NCBI GenBank assembly: GCA_902786725.1
Contig: CADADP010000015.1
Coordinates: 1-46,179, forward strand
Direction of reading: 5' to 3'
Length of the DNA: 46,179 bases
Source: an uncultured Bacteroidales bacterium
Lineage (GTDB): Bacteria; Bacteroidota; Bacteroidia; Bacteroidales; Muribaculaceae
Below the pieces are notes generated by a model, which was given only the letters and a program-made list of their open reading frames with translations, had not been told where the DNA came from and made no database searches. Below are positions 1 through 8,853 of the stretch, one piece after another (positions within the stretch are counted from its first letter, which is position 1; each line of letters opens with the position of its first letter). The translations under genes were made by a program, and so were the position numbers.

Positions 1-88
1 TCGTGGTGGTGCTCAATTCAGTCACGTCCGGGTTACTCGCCATGCAAACGGCATGGGTCATCGCCTTGCCGAATCGGTGACTCTTCAT
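1..88 (-). CDS. 5' end of an unidentified protein, cut by the window edge
   Basis: An open frame reads leftward from an ATG at 86-88 for 29 codons to the window edge, beginning MKSHRFGKAMTHAVCMASNP. No stop is seen and no family is recognised. The main support is a well-formed Bacteroidota promoter immediately upstream (TTG at 131-133, 20-nt spacer, TAATTTTG at 103-110, minus strand). An in-frame ATG at 98-100 is only a few bases from the -7 box, so 88 is preferred. It is divergent from the AGCS symporter gene. No function is proposed. Confidence 0.5.
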   Translation of the reverse strand, partial: MKSHRFGKAMTHAVCMASNPDVTELSTTT

Positions 89-102
89 CACGTCTCGCAT
101 TG

Positions 103-133
103 CAAAATTAATAACGCCACGCCCACCTGTCAA
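103..133 (-). promoter_or_regulatory. Promoter of the leftward gene at the window edge
   Basis: On the minus strand a TTG (131-133) is followed after exactly 20 nt by TAATTTTG (103-110), matching the Bacteroidota -33/-7 promoter form. The predicted transcript starts near 98 and leads into the ATG at 88. Confidence 0.6.
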
Positions 134-224
134 TGTCATTTTCTGCATTCGCTCAATTTCGCGCGCAGAGCGGTGCCGACGTTTGTCGCGCCACCATGTC
201 CTTGGCCCGGCAATCGCCGCCCGA

Positions 225-256
225 TTTGCATTAATGCACGAAAATTCGTAAGTTTG
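225..256 (+). promoter_or_regulatory. Promoter of the AGCS symporter gene
   Basis: TTTG at 225-228, a 20-nt spacer and TAAGTTTG at 249-256 form a full match to the Bacteroidota promoter. The predicted start of transcription (about 260-262) is almost at the ATG at 263, implying a leaderless or near-leaderless mRNA. Confidence 0.6.
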
Positions 257-262
257 CGCTTG

Positions 263-1690
263 ATGAATTTATACGAATTATTTTCGGCCCGCGGGTGGCT
301 TTGCGCGGCAATAGCCGATGTAAGCGACTTTATCTGGACGTATCTGCTGATTGCCGCGTTAATCTGTTGCGGACTCTATTTCACTTTCCGCACTCGCTTC
401 GTGCAATTCCGCATGGTGGGCGAGATGTTCCGATTGCTCGGCCGTTCAGGTTCTCGACACGACGGCCGTCACCACATCTCGTCGTTCCAGGCCTTCGCCA
501 TGTCGCTTGGCTCGGCGGTGGGCACCGGAAACCTTGCCGGTGTGGCTACAGCCATCACCATTGGCGGACCCGGCGCAATCTTCTGGATGTGGATTATAGC
601 GCTCATAGGCTCGGCCACAGCGTTTGTGGAATCGTCACTGGCGCAACTCTTCAAGCGACACTCGCCCGACGGCTTCATTGGCGGACCGGCCTACTACATA
701 CTGCACGGACTTCGCAGCCGCCGGATGTCGGCATTGTTCGCTGTGCTAATCACCATCACATTCGGTCTCTCGTATAATTCAATTCAGAGCAACACCATCT
801 GCAGCGCCATGAACGAGGCCTTTGGGATGAGCAATACGCTCGTCGGGGCGCTGCTGGCCGTGCTGGCCACTATCATCGCATTCGGCGGTATCAAGCGTGT
901 GGCCCGCGTGTGCTCGCTCATGGTGCCGTTTATGGCCATCGGCTACCTGCTGATTACCGTGCTGGTTTTGGCTCTTAATTACCACCGCATTCCGGCCATG
1001 TTTGCGCTGATTGTGGAGAACGCGTTCGGTTTTGAGCAGGCATCGGGCGGTGCGCTCGGGATGGCTGTGCTGGCCGGAGTTAAGCGGGGACTCTTCAGCA
1101 ACGAGGCAGGCGAAGGCTCAGCCCCCAATGTGGCCGCGACAGCTAGTGTTAGCCACCCGGTGAAGCAGGGACTTATTCAGTCGCTGGCCGTGTTCACCGA
1201 CACACTGGTGGTCTGCACCTGCACGGCATTCATAATCCTGCTCAGCGGACTCTATGACACAACTTCGCTCAATGGCATAGCACTCACCCAGAGTGCTCTT
1301 AATCACCACATAGGAAGTGCCGGAACATTTGTAATCGCCGTGGCCATCTTCTTCTTCGCCTTCAGCAGCATTATCGCCAATTACTACTATGGCGAGTCGA
1401 ATATGAGATTTCTCACGTCCCGCAAGTGGCCCCTTAACGTGTTCAGGGTGATGTCGGCCACGGTGATGGTGATGTTTGGCGCTGTGGCGAGTCTCGACAT
1501 CGTGTGGAACATTGGCGATGTGTGTATGGCCTTGCTCACCATTTGCAACCTGGTGGCTCTGGGCGGACTGTGTCGCTACTCTTTCGCCATGCTGGCCGAT
1601 TACCGCCGGCAGCGATGCGAGGGCGTGGCCGAGCCTGTTTTTCGAGGCGACACTTTCCCTGAATTGAAGGAGATAATTGTTTGGAAATAA
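263..1690 (+). CDS. Alanine/glycine:cation symporter (AGCS family)
   Basis: A 475-residue inner-membrane protein with about ten hydrophobic segments. It shows AGCS signatures: GTGNLAGVATAI at residues 87-98 and a later GLFSNEAGEGSAPN motif. The family imports alanine or glycine with Na+ or H+; the exact substrate cannot be told from sequence. The frame is open upstream to position 53, but the added 70 residues are not symporter-like, so the ATG at 263 is chosen; it also matches the usual family N-terminus. A Bacteroidota promoter ends 6 nt before this ATG and no Shine-Dalgarno is visible. The DUF3256-like gene follows after 20 nt, so the two may be cotranscribed. Confidence 0.9.
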   Translation: MNLYELFSARGWLCAAIADVSDFIWTYLLIAALICCGLYFTFRTRFVQFRMVGEMFRLLGRSGSRHDGRHHISSFQAFAMSLGSAVGTGNLAGVATAITIGGPGAIFWMWIIALIGSATAFVESSLAQLFKRHSPDGFIGGPAYYILHGLRSRRMSALFAVLITITFGLSYNSIQSNTICSAMNEAFGMSNTLVGALLAVLATIIAFGGIKRVARVCSLMVPFMAIGYLLITVLVLALNYHRIPAMFALIVENAFGFEQASGGALGMAVLAGVKRGLFSNEAGEGSAPNVAATASVSHPVKQGLIQSLAVFTDTLVVCTCTAFIILLSGLYDTTSLNGIALTQSALNHHIGSAGTFVIAVAIFFFAFSSIIANYYYGESNMRFLTSRKWPLNVFRVMSATVMVMFGAVASLDIVWNIGDVCMALLTICNLVALGGLCRYSFAMLADYRRQRCEGVAEPVFRGDTFPELKEIIVWK

Positions 1691-1710
1691 GATAATTAAT
1701 TTGCTAAAAA

Positions 1711-2397
1711 ATGAATATTTACAAAAAGATGAAATACAAACACAAATTGCGTGCGCTGGCGCTCGCGTTCGCGGTGCTGATGCTGGCTGCCGACGCGCGG
1801 GCGCTCAATGTCCAGTATTTTTTCCTTGCCGAGCCGGGAAAGGTCTTCCCAATGCTTACGCCACAGATGAAAAAGGGGCTTATTCAGTATCATCGCGGAG
1901 GTGCCACCACCACCAAGGTGGAAAACGCGTTGGGAGGCGAATCGTCGCTTGTCTATTCCGACAGCGTGTTTATGCGCATCCGCTCAAGTGAGGCCAAGAC
2001 CGTGGAAATGCGCATCTTCTTCCCGTCAAAACGCGATACTGTGGTGGCAGTGATAGAAACTTATCTGCTGCCTACCCCCGACAGCAAAATCTCGTTCTAC
2101 GACTCGCAGTGGCGGCCGCTCGAAACCAAACGGTTCATTAATCTGATCGACCCCGAGGGCTTTCTCGTCAAGGGCACGCCTGCACGTGTCAGGGAGCAAC
2201 TGGCCGACATGCTACCGTTCGATATTATGAAACTTGAATTCAAGGGCAATGCCCACGACGTGATAGTGGCTGAGCCCTCGCTCAAAACGTTCCTCACCAC
2301 CGAGGATTACAACCGTTTCAAGCCATATCTGAACGAAAAAGTGTTCTATACACTCAACGGTAAAAAGTTTTCGCTATCAAAACATTACCTAAAATGA
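1711..2397 (+). CDS. Secreted DUF3256-like protein
   Basis: A 228-residue protein with a signal peptide (hydrophobic core about residues 15-25, likely cleavage after ADARA near residue 31) and no lipobox, so probably periplasmic. The mature part resembles the Bacteroidales DUF3256 family, recognised from memory. No catalytic motif is visible and the function is unknown. The ATG at 1729 (MKYKHK) is an alternative start that leaves a better-shaped signal peptide. The stop overlaps the xseA start (ATGA at 2394-2397), so translation is probably coupled to the exonuclease VII large subunit. This linkage does not by itself indicate a DNA repair role, because the protein is exported. Confidence 0.75.
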   Translation: MNIYKKMKYKHKLRALALAFAVLMLAADARALNVQYFFLAEPGKVFPMLTPQMKKGLIQYHRGGATTTKVENALGGESSLVYSDSVFMRIRSSEAKTVEMRIFFPSKRDTVVAVIETYLLPTPDSKISFYDSQWRPLETKRFINLIDPEGFLVKGTPARVREQLADMLPFDIMKLEFKGNAHDVIVAEPSLKTFLTTEDYNRFKPYLNEKVFYTLNGKKFSLSKHYLK

Positions 2398-3734
2398 GCA
2401 CGCAGCAAGACTTGTTTCCGGTGGCCGTAGAACCCATTTCCCTGCTTGAGTTCAACAACCGAATTAAGGCTCTCGTTAATTCACCCACTGTGCAGAACTG
2501 CTGGATTAAGGCGGAGACCAGCGATGTGCGCGTTAGCACTCATTGCTACATGGAACTTGTGCAGAAAAACGACCGCGGCGACATCGTGGCCCGTGTGGGC
2601 GCCGTGATGTGGAACAACGTTTTCCAGACGCTCAACGCCAAGTTCCAGACCGTAACCGGACAGCGATTTGCCACAGGTATGACGGTGATGATTAAAGTGA
2701 GTGCCGGATTCAACGAGAAATACGGAATGAAACTGGTGATTTCTGATATAAATCCGGAATTCACTCTTGGCGATATGATGCGTCAACGCATGGAAATCAT
2801 TCGCCGGCTCAAGGCCGAGGGTCTAACCGAACTTAATCGCCGGATTCCGCTTCAGCCTGTGCCTCAACGCATTGCCGTGATTTCGGCGGCTGGTGCGGCC
2901 GGATATGGCGACTTTACTAATCAACTTGGTGCCAATCGCTATGGCGTGGTGTTTTACACCGCTCTGTTCCAGGCGTATATGCAAGGGAGCAACACTGTGC
3001 CAAGTATCATTGCCGCCCTCGACCGGATTGAGCAGAGCACCGATGCCTTCGACTGTGTGGTGATAATCCGCGGGGGCGGCTCGGCAAGCGATCTCAACTC
3101 ATTCGACAACTATGACTTGGCTGCGCGCGTGGCACGGTGCCCGCTGCCTGTGATTGTGGGCATAGGTCATGAGCGTGACGAAACTGTGCTCGATTTTGTG
3201 GCCGGTGTTCGGGTGAAGACTCCCACCGCAGCAGCCGAATACCTTATCAAGTGTGGAGCGGACGCAATCAACCGGCTCAGTGAATTGTCAACTGCCGTTG
3301 CGACCGTGGTCCGTGACTCTATCACACGCGCCACCGAACAACTTAACCACTATGGCGATATCATACCGCTTGCGGCTCGCCGCTTGCTCGAAACCTCACG
3401 ACTCAAGCTCGAAAGCGCCTCTACGGCTATCCCACTATGCGTCACAGGACGCATCACAAGCGAGACGGCGATGCTTCGCCACACCGCGGCCGCAATCACC
3501 ACGGCGGTTAACCAAATTCTCACAAACGAACACACGCGCCAGCGAAATCTGGCCGATAAAATCGAAATCTTATCGCCGCGCAATATCCTCAACCGGGGAT
3601 TCTCACTGGCAATGCACAATGGCCGATTTGTCACCGACACGGCTCAAATTGCCCCCGGTGACGCGCTCACTATCCACATCAAGGGCGGAAAACTGCGCGC
3701 CACAGTTAACGAAGTAATCAACAACGCTAAATAA
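2394..3734 (+). CDS. xseA: Exodeoxyribonuclease VII large subunit
   Basis: A 446-residue large subunit of exonuclease VII, which degrades single-stranded DNA from both ends in the cytoplasm and assembles with several XseB subunits. The N-terminal ~110 residues fit the OB-fold DNA-binding domain. The catalytic domain has the family motifs RGGGSASDLNSFDN, PVIVGIGHERDETVLDFVA and VKTPTAAAEYL, and the C-terminus has the expected helical stretch that recruits XseB. The length is near the family norm of about 400-460. The start overlaps the preceding gene by 4 bp, and xseB follows after 11 nt, so the three form one transcription unit. Confidence 0.95.
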   Translation: MSTQQDLFPVAVEPISLLEFNNRIKALVNSPTVQNCWIKAETSDVRVSTHCYMELVQKNDRGDIVARVGAVMWNNVFQTLNAKFQTVTGQRFATGMTVMIKVSAGFNEKYGMKLVISDINPEFTLGDMMRQRMEIIRRLKAEGLTELNRRIPLQPVPQRIAVISAAGAAGYGDFTNQLGANRYGVVFYTALFQAYMQGSNTVPSIIAALDRIEQSTDAFDCVVIIRGGGSASDLNSFDNYDLAARVARCPLPVIVGIGHERDETVLDFVAGVRVKTPTAAAEYLIKCGADAINRLSELSTAVATVVRDSITRATEQLNHYGDIIPLAARRLLETSRLKLESASTAIPLCVTGRITSETAMLRHTAAAITTAVNQILTNEHTRQRNLADKIEILSPRNILNRGFSLAMHNGRFVTDTAQIAPGDALTIHIKGGKLRATVNEVINNAK

Positions 3735-3745
3735 ATCAGCACACT

Positions 3746-3976
3746 ATGTCTAACGAAGAAAACAAGAAAATCACCTACGCCGAGGCCTCTAACGAACTGG
3801 AGCAGATAGTGCAGAAGATGCAGAGCCCCGAGTGTAATATCGATGAACTGAGCGAACTCACCAAGCGAGCCAAGCAACTACTCGACTTTTGCCGTGAGAA
3901 ACTCACAGCCACCGACGTGGAAGTGAAGCGAATCCTCGATTCGCTCAGCGATAAAGACCAGGCTGTGAAGGAATAA
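3746..3976 (+). CDS. xseB: Exodeoxyribonuclease VII small subunit
   Basis: A 76-residue, highly charged helical protein, typical in size for XseB (about 60-85 residues). It contains the family pattern YAEASNELEQIVQKMQSPEC followed by a second helix. XseB stabilises and activates the XseA large subunit. It lies 11 nt downstream of xseA on the same strand. It ends 9 nt before the stop of the convergent acyltransferase gene, and no clear terminator is visible between the two. Confidence 0.93.
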   Translation: MSNEENKKITYAEASNELEQIVQKMQSPECNIDELSELTKRAKQLLDFCREKLTATDVEVKRILDSLSDKDQAVKE

Positions 3977-3985
3977 AACAAGCGA

Positions 3986-5056
3986 TTAACGCCCCATAAT
4001 GTATTTGCTGACAGGAAGCAAATACACCAGGCGCATCACCACATAGCACACCGCAAAATCAATCGCCGCGCACAACAGCCCGTCGGCCAGCCATGGCATC
4101 GTGGCAAAGTAGGGACGTGTAAGCGGCCACACAAGCTCGCGCAGCGCCAGCATGTGAGCCAGGTAGATGCCGAATGTGCATATCGACACGCTGGTCATCG
4201 CGTGTGAGAAGCGGTGGCGACCCGCAGTGTCGTATGACCGGGGCGAAAACTGCCGCACCACTGAGAATATCAGCGTGGCAATCATTATGTCGTTGATGCT
4301 CACATCGCTCGTTACGGCTCCCAACGCTTCCTGGTAGGTGATGCCGAAGTGAGGTTGCACCGTGAACTCAAACAGCGGCATCAGCACTATGCCAAACGTG
4401 AACGCGAGCGCGAACTTCCACCAGTGCTCGCGTGTGAACACCGGTAGCGGGTACTGATGCAGGTAGTAGCCCAGCAGCACGTAGCCGTAAACGTTGGCAA
4501 ACGCGCCGAACATGTTGTGAGTTATTTGGCTCTGGCCAATGAACATGCCGTGCTGATAAGGGATAAATGATGATATTACCCACAGCCCCAGCAGATATTC
4601 CACTCCGCGCTTGCCAATGGCCTCGATGCACTTCGACATCAATGGCAACACGCAGTAAATCACTATGGTAACATACACGAACCACAGCGCTCCCTCAACC
4701 GGGGTGAACAGTATCGACAGCAGAAACTTGGGCGTGAATGTGCCGTTGAACCAGCGGGCAATAAGATATACCACGCTCCACACGGCCAGTGGTATCACCA
4801 CTGCTTTCACACGACGTGGAATAAACTCGCGCGCACTCTTGGTTACGGGCAACAGTAGCGCGCCGCTGAGCATGAAAAACAGCTTGCTGCACACGGTCAC
4901 CAGCACTATGTAGAAGCAATAAGTGGTGTTGGGCGTGTTGTAGTACTCACTGAAGCGTGCCATGGGGGCGTGTAGCAGAATCACCAGCAGACACGAAATC
5001 ACCCTCACCGTGTCCAGGTAAGGTATGCGTCTCTTCATTTTCTCGGCCGGTATCAT
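3986..5056 (-). CDS. Acyltransferase 3 family membrane protein (copy A)
   Basis: A 356-residue integral membrane protein with about ten hydrophobic segments and the N-terminal pattern RIPYLDTVRVISCLLVILLH of acyltransferase-3 (OafA/NodX-like) enzymes, in which the LLH histidine is conserved. The family transfers acetyl or other acyl groups to surface sugars or other extracytoplasmic acceptors; the acceptor is unknown. It is a paralogue of the next gene (5119-6186), sharing motifs such as SKLFFMLSGALLLPV, AIGKRGVE, SSFIPYQHG/SSLIPYQHG and AVTSDVSIND. It has its own promoter in the 62-nt gap. The start M-I-P-A-E-K aligns with that of the paralogue; the ATG seven codons in is an alternative. Confidence 0.85.
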   Translation of the reverse strand: MIPAEKMKRRIPYLDTVRVISCLLVILLHAPMARFSEYYNTPNTTYCFYIVLVTVCSKLFFMLSGALLLPVTKSAREFIPRRVKAVVIPLAVWSVVYLIARWFNGTFTPKFLLSILFTPVEGALWFVYVTIVIYCVLPLMSKCIEAIGKRGVEYLLGLWVISSFIPYQHGMFIGQSQITHNMFGAFANVYGYVLLGYYLHQYPLPVFTREHWWKFALAFTFGIVLMPLFEFTVQPHFGITYQEALGAVTSDVSINDIMIATLIFSVVRQFSPRSYDTAGRHRFSHAMTSVSICTFGIYLAHMLALRELVWPLTRPYFATMPWLADGLLCAAIDFAVCYVVMRLVYLLPVSKYIMGR

Positions 5057-5084
5057 TGTCGCTTGTTCTTCTTTTTTTGCGATG

Positions 5085-5115
5085 CAAAATTAATTCATTT
5101 TAGCCGAAATGCCAA
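5085..5115 (-). promoter_or_regulatory. Promoter of acyltransferase copy A
   Basis: On the minus strand TTG (5113-5115), a 20-nt spacer and TAATTTTG (5085-5092) fit the Bacteroidota promoter. It lies between the two acyltransferase copies, so copy A can be transcribed separately from copy B. Confidence 0.6.
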
Positions 5116-5118
5116 GCG

Positions 5119-6186
5119 TTATCGGCCTATAACAGCTTTGCTCAGTGGTGTCAGGTTGATAACTCGCATAATGGCATAAGTGATCACAAGCGATATTAGG
5201 GCCGTGACAAATCCCACTACCACAGTGTATTGAATGCCGGGCATATAGGCTATCATCAGCGGCCACACCATCTGTCGCATCACCAGCATGTGTCCCAGAT
5301 AGATGCCATAGGTGCATATCGAAATCCGAGATAAGGCCAGACATAGCCGGTGAGGCTTGCCATCGTTGTAGGTGGCCGGAGAGAAGTGCTTAACGAGCGA
5401 AAACAGCAGCGTGCCCATAGCCACGTCGTTGATACTCACATCACTGGTGACCGCGGCTATCGACTGGGCATAGGAGACTCCGAAGTGGGACTGGACTAAG
5501 AATTCAAAGGCCGGTATCAGCGCTATGCCGGTAAGGAATGCCACAGCCCACTTCCACCCATGCTTGCGCGTGAATATGGGCAGAGGATAGTTGTGAAGGT
5601 AGTAGCCCAGTAGCACGTAGCCAAGCACGTTGGCAAAGGCACCCAGCATATTGTGGGTGAGTTGATGCTGACCGATGAAGATGCCGTGCTGATAAGGGAT
5701 TAGCGACGACAGCGCCCACAGCGCCAACAGAAACTCCACCCCTCGCTTGCCAATGGCCTCGATGCACCGCGACATTACCGGGAGTACCATATAGACGGTA
5801 ACCATCACATACACAAACCATAGTGATTCCTCCACCGGTGCAAATGGGAGCGACACAATCATTCGCCAGTCGAAGTCGTGAAGCAGGAGAATGTGCTCCA
5901 GGATGTAAATCGCGCTCCACACGGCTAGCGGTATAAGCACCACGCGTAGCCGCCGTTTCAGAAAGGCGCGGATGCTTGTCTTCACCGGCAGAAGCAGTGC
6001 TCCACTGAGCATGAAGAACAGTTTGCTGCTAACGGTGAACAGAGTCAAATAGATTGCGAACGACACCGATGGCGTGGTCTGCGACACTTTGTACATAGGC
6101 GCATGGATAAGCAAAACCAGAACACACGCCACCACCCTGAGCGCGTCAAGGTAGGGAATGCGTCCCAGTAACTTTTCCTTGTTCAT
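5119..6186 (-). CDS. Acyltransferase 3 family membrane protein (copy B)
   Basis: A 355-residue multi-pass membrane protein of the acyltransferase-3 family, beginning MNKEKLLGRIPYLDALR and keeping the LLIH histidine near residue 27. It aligns almost end to end with the downstream copy A, so the pair is a tandem duplication that has diverged. It probably acylates an envelope glycan or lipid at the cytoplasmic membrane; the acceptor is not indicated. It starts 8 nt after the end of ispF on the same strand, suggesting cotranscription with ispF and perhaps the porV-like gene. Confidence 0.85.
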   Translation of the reverse strand: MNKEKLLGRIPYLDALRVVACVLVLLIHAPMYKVSQTTPSVSFAIYLTLFTVSSKLFFMLSGALLLPVKTSIRAFLKRRLRVVLIPLAVWSAIYILEHILLLHDFDWRMIVSLPFAPVEESLWFVYVMVTVYMVLPVMSRCIEAIGKRGVEFLLALWALSSLIPYQHGIFIGQHQLTHNMLGAFANVLGYVLLGYYLHNYPLPIFTRKHGWKWAVAFLTGIALIPAFEFLVQSHFGVSYAQSIAAVTSDVSINDVAMGTLLFSLVKHFSPATYNDGKPHRLCLALSRISICTYGIYLGHMLVMRQMVWPLMIAYMPGIQYTVVVGFVTALISLVITYAIMRVINLTPLSKAVIGR

Positions 6187-6194
6187 AGTGGAAA

Positions 6195-6668
6195 CTATTG
6201 TTCTTGGAGCAGAGCCACTGCGTAGGCGGCAATGCCTTCCTCGCGGCCGGTGAACCCCAGTTTCTCGGTGGTTGTGGCCTTAATTGACACCTGATTCTCA
6301 TCGCAGCCCATGCACTGAGCCAGTCGTCGCTGCATGGCTGGGATGTGTGGATTGATTTTTGGCCGCTCGGCGCAAATGGTGATGTCGCAGTTGCCCAGTT
6401 CGTAGCCTCTATCGCGCAAAAGCACCATCACTTGCTCAAGCAGCTTGCAACTGTCGATACCCTTGTAGCGCTCATCAGTGTCGGGGAAATGGTAACCTAT
6501 GTCTCTGAGACACGCCGCTCCCAGCAACGCGTCGCACAGGGCGTGAATCGCCACATCGGCATCGCTATGGCCCAGCAACCCCTTCTCGTGTTCCAGTTTT
6601 ACACCGCAGAGCCACATCTCGCGGCCCTCTACCAGCCGGTGCACGTCAAAACCCATTCCTATGCGCAT
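6195..6668 (-). CDS. ispF: 2-C-methyl-D-erythritol 2,4-cyclodiphosphate synthase
   Basis: A 157-residue enzyme of the non-mevalonate isoprenoid (MEP) pathway that converts CDP-methylerythritol 2-phosphate to methylerythritol cyclodiphosphate with release of CMP. Metal-binding residues are visible as D8 and H10 in FDVH and H42 in IHALCDALLG. The HSDADV, DIGYHFPDTD, KATTTEKLGFTGREEGI and AYAVALL motifs are all present. The length matches the family (about 155-160). It lies 35 nt downstream of the porV-like gene and 8 nt upstream of an acyltransferase gene. Confidence 0.96.
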   Translation of the reverse strand: MRIGMGFDVHRLVEGREMWLCGVKLEHEKGLLGHSDADVAIHALCDALLGAACLRDIGYHFPDTDERYKGIDSCKLLEQVMVLLRDRGYELGNCDITICAERPKINPHIPAMQRRLAQCMGCDENQVSIKATTTEKLGFTGREEGIAAYAVALLQEQ

Positions 6669-6703
6669 ACGCTTGTGTGATATTTTGTTTCGGACCGGTG
6701 AAA

Positions 6704-7903
6704 TTATTTTCTGTTACGGCCAAAGAGGTTTCTGATGCCGTCCAGGTCGAACGAGAGCGTGAATCGTAGAGTCTGGTCCAGCGGGCTGTTCTGCGCGGTG
6801 GCAATCATGTAGGATGCGTCGAGGCGCACAACATTCAGCGCGAAGCCGGCTCCGAAGCCGAAATACTGGCGATTACCCTTGTATTTATTCTCGTGGAAAT
6901 ATCCGGTGCGCAGGAAGAACTGCTGGTTGTAGCTATACTCGGCACCAATCGAGAAGTTGATTTCGCGTAACTCTTCCTTGAATCCGCCAGGAGCGTCGCT
7001 GAACGACTTGAAGATACCCGTAATCGACGACATGTCTTTCCACTTTTGCAGAGCGTCGTTATAGGCCTGCGCGTCGCTATAGTCGGCCAGACGGGGGCGT
7101 GCGGGCACCAGCAGTTTGTTGGCGTCTAAGGCCAGCGTCAGGTTGTGATAGTCGGCCAGCGGGAATGTGAATGCCGTACCCAGCTTCAGATTGGCCGGCA
7201 GGAATGCGGGGTCATTACCTCCGTTATAAGATACCTTGGAACCAATGTTGGAGATATTGAAACCAAGTGACCACTGGCATTCGTTGCGCCCAATGATGGG
7301 GTAGGTGGTGAAGTAACCGGAGATGTCGGCAGAGAAGGCCGAAGACCCCTTTGTCTGCTCATCGGCGGCGTAGGCCGAGTAGCCCAGGTCGCTATAGATA
7401 TATCTCAGAACCACACCCATTGAGAATTTTTCCGACAGCTTGCGCGAATAACCCACATCCACCGACATTTCAAACGGGCGGATGCTCGACATGGTGTTGC
7501 CGGCATCATCGCTGGTGGAAATTTCACCGAGCGAGAAATAGCGGAGCGATGCGCTCAGCGCCTGATTGTCGCCACTTCCAATCTTAAAGTAACCTGCCAA
7601 GTTTGCCAGATAGATGTCGTTAACAATCTTGCGCAACCATGGCGTATAGGATATGGAGACACCGGCTTTGCTATATGCGAACGCGTATTTCGACGGGTTC
7701 CAGAATTGTGAGTTCATATCGGGGTCGGTAGCGGCTCCCAGGTCACCCATCGAGGCTCCGCGTGCGTCGGGCGTGATGCTCTGCGATGTCACACCGGTGC
7801 TGATGGGGTTAAAAGTGTCGCTCTTGATATCATCTTCGGCCAGCGAGAGCAACGGAATTGCACCCACTACCAATAGGAGTATTGTCCTGCTGAATTTTTT
7901 CAT
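6704..7903 (-). CDS. porV: PorV/LptO-like outer-membrane protein of type IX secretion
   Basis: A 399-residue outer-membrane beta-barrel protein with a signal peptide (cleavage near residue 22, LLSLA|ED). The N-terminal mature part carries the PorV-type sequence TPDARGASMGDLGAATDPD, followed by NSQFWNPSKYAF and alternating amphipathic strands ending in a C-terminal strand FTLSFDLDGI. PorV is the shuttle/attachment component of the type IX system, which receives cargo with C-terminal sorting domains at the cell surface. Other FadL-like PorV paralogues exist, but the length and N-terminal motif favour PorV itself. ispF follows after 35 nt. No TAnnTTTG promoter is obvious in the upstream gap. Confidence 0.87.
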   Translation of the reverse strand: MKKFSRTILLLVVGAIPLLSLAEDDIKSDTFNPISTGVTSQSITPDARGASMGDLGAATDPDMNSQFWNPSKYAFAYSKAGVSISYTPWLRKIVNDIYLANLAGYFKIGSGDNQALSASLRYFSLGEISTSDDAGNTMSSIRPFEMSVDVGYSRKLSEKFSMGVVLRYIYSDLGYSAYAADEQTKGSSAFSADISGYFTTYPIIGRNECQWSLGFNISNIGSKVSYNGGNDPAFLPANLKLGTAFTFPLADYHNLTLALDANKLLVPARPRLADYSDAQAYNDALQKWKDMSSITGIFKSFSDAPGGFKEELREINFSIGAEYSYNQQFFLRTGYFHENKYKGNRQYFGFGAGFALNVVRLDASYMIATAQNSPLDQTLRFTLSFDLDGIRNLFGRNRK

Positions 7904-8040
7904 ATTCTTGATTTCGTTATTTTCTCGTGCTTTAATTACTTAACTCTAAAACGGCAGTTTTATTGTATTATGGTGCTTTTAGCGGTGAGTTTTAACATTA
8001 AGTAAGGACCTGATGGCCGAGCCGGGAATATGCTATAGCA

Positions 8041-8068
8041 CAAGCCCCCGGCTGTGGCCGAGGGCTTG
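8041..8068 (-). terminator. Hairpin after deoD
   Basis: A stem of 12 bp with one mismatch (8041-8052 with 8057-8068, 4-nt loop) lies between the end of deoD and the porV-like gene. There is no clear T-run on the minus side, so it may be a weak or factor-assisted terminator. Confidence 0.5.
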
Positions 8069-8094
8069 GATTTTATTGCCGTGTATTGCTGTGG

Positions 8095-8802
8095 TTATTC
8101 GGCTATGGCTGCTCCAAGAGCCACCTCAAACATCTTGCGGAATGTGGTCTGACGCTCATCGGCGCTCAGGGCCTTTCCTGTAACGAATGAGTCGGAAATA
8201 GTGAGCAGACACGCTGCGTTCTTACCCAGAACGTTTGCCACATGGAACAGAGCAAAACTCTCCATCTCCACGCACTCTGTGCCGGTTAACTCACGGATGT
8301 CGCGGAAATCGCGCTCGGTGTAGAACACATCGCTCGAGTGAACTTTTGCCTTAATGCACGGAATTTTCAGCTCTTCGGCCACTCGCTCAATGGTGGCGTT
8401 GAGCGTGGCGCTCGGATATAGCACGTGGTCCTTGGTCCCGTTCTGAGCCTCAGCAAATGTGGATTCGCTGTAAGCACTCTCGGCCAGTACAAGGTCTTGC
8501 ACATTCAGACGGTCGCAGTAACTGCCTGCTGAGCCTATGCGGATGATATTGTCCACATTGTAGAACTTGAATAACTCGTAAGCGTAGATGCCAATGCTGG
8601 GTTGTCCCATTCCACTGGCCATAACAGATACAGGCTTGCCCTTGTAAGTTCCTGTGTAACCAAACACGTTTCTTACCTGTGTGACGAGTTTAACATCCTC
8701 AAGGAAGGTGTCAACGATTAATTTGGCGCGCAGCGGATCGCCGGGCATTAATACGGTTTTTGCAAATGCGCCTTCGGGGGCGTTGTTGTGCGGTGTAGCC
8801 AT
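8095..8802 (-). CDS. deoD: Purine-nucleoside phosphorylase, DeoD type
   Basis: A 235-residue trimeric/hexameric-type purine nucleoside phosphorylase that splits purine (deoxy)nucleosides with phosphate to free base and (deoxy)ribose-1-phosphate for purine salvage. Family motifs are PGDPLRAK at the phosphate site, SGMGQPSIGIY, RIGSAGSY, the nucleoside-binding ECVEMESFALF and the SDSF catalytic aspartate region. The length matches E. coli DeoD (239). It has a strong own promoter (8854-8885) and a hairpin downstream, so it is probably monocistronic. Confidence 0.95.
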   Translation of the reverse strand: MATPHNNAPEGAFAKTVLMPGDPLRAKLIVDTFLEDVKLVTQVRNVFGYTGTYKGKPVSVMASGMGQPSIGIYAYELFKFYNVDNIIRIGSAGSYCDRLNVQDLVLAESAYSESTFAEAQNGTKDHVLYPSATLNATIERVAEELKIPCIKAKVHSSDVFYTERDFRDIRELTGTECVEMESFALFHVANVLGKNAACLLTISDSFVTGKALSADERQTTFRKMFEVALGAAIAE

Positions 8803-8853
8803 AAAATCTTGTTTTTAAAGTGTTATTTAAAGTTTATTTTAGGATAATTTGCA

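Noticed and set aside
53-262. 70-residue N-terminal extension of the AGCS symporter
   Set aside because: It crosses the gene's own promoter and a divergent promoter, is not hydrophobic and is absent from the family pattern.
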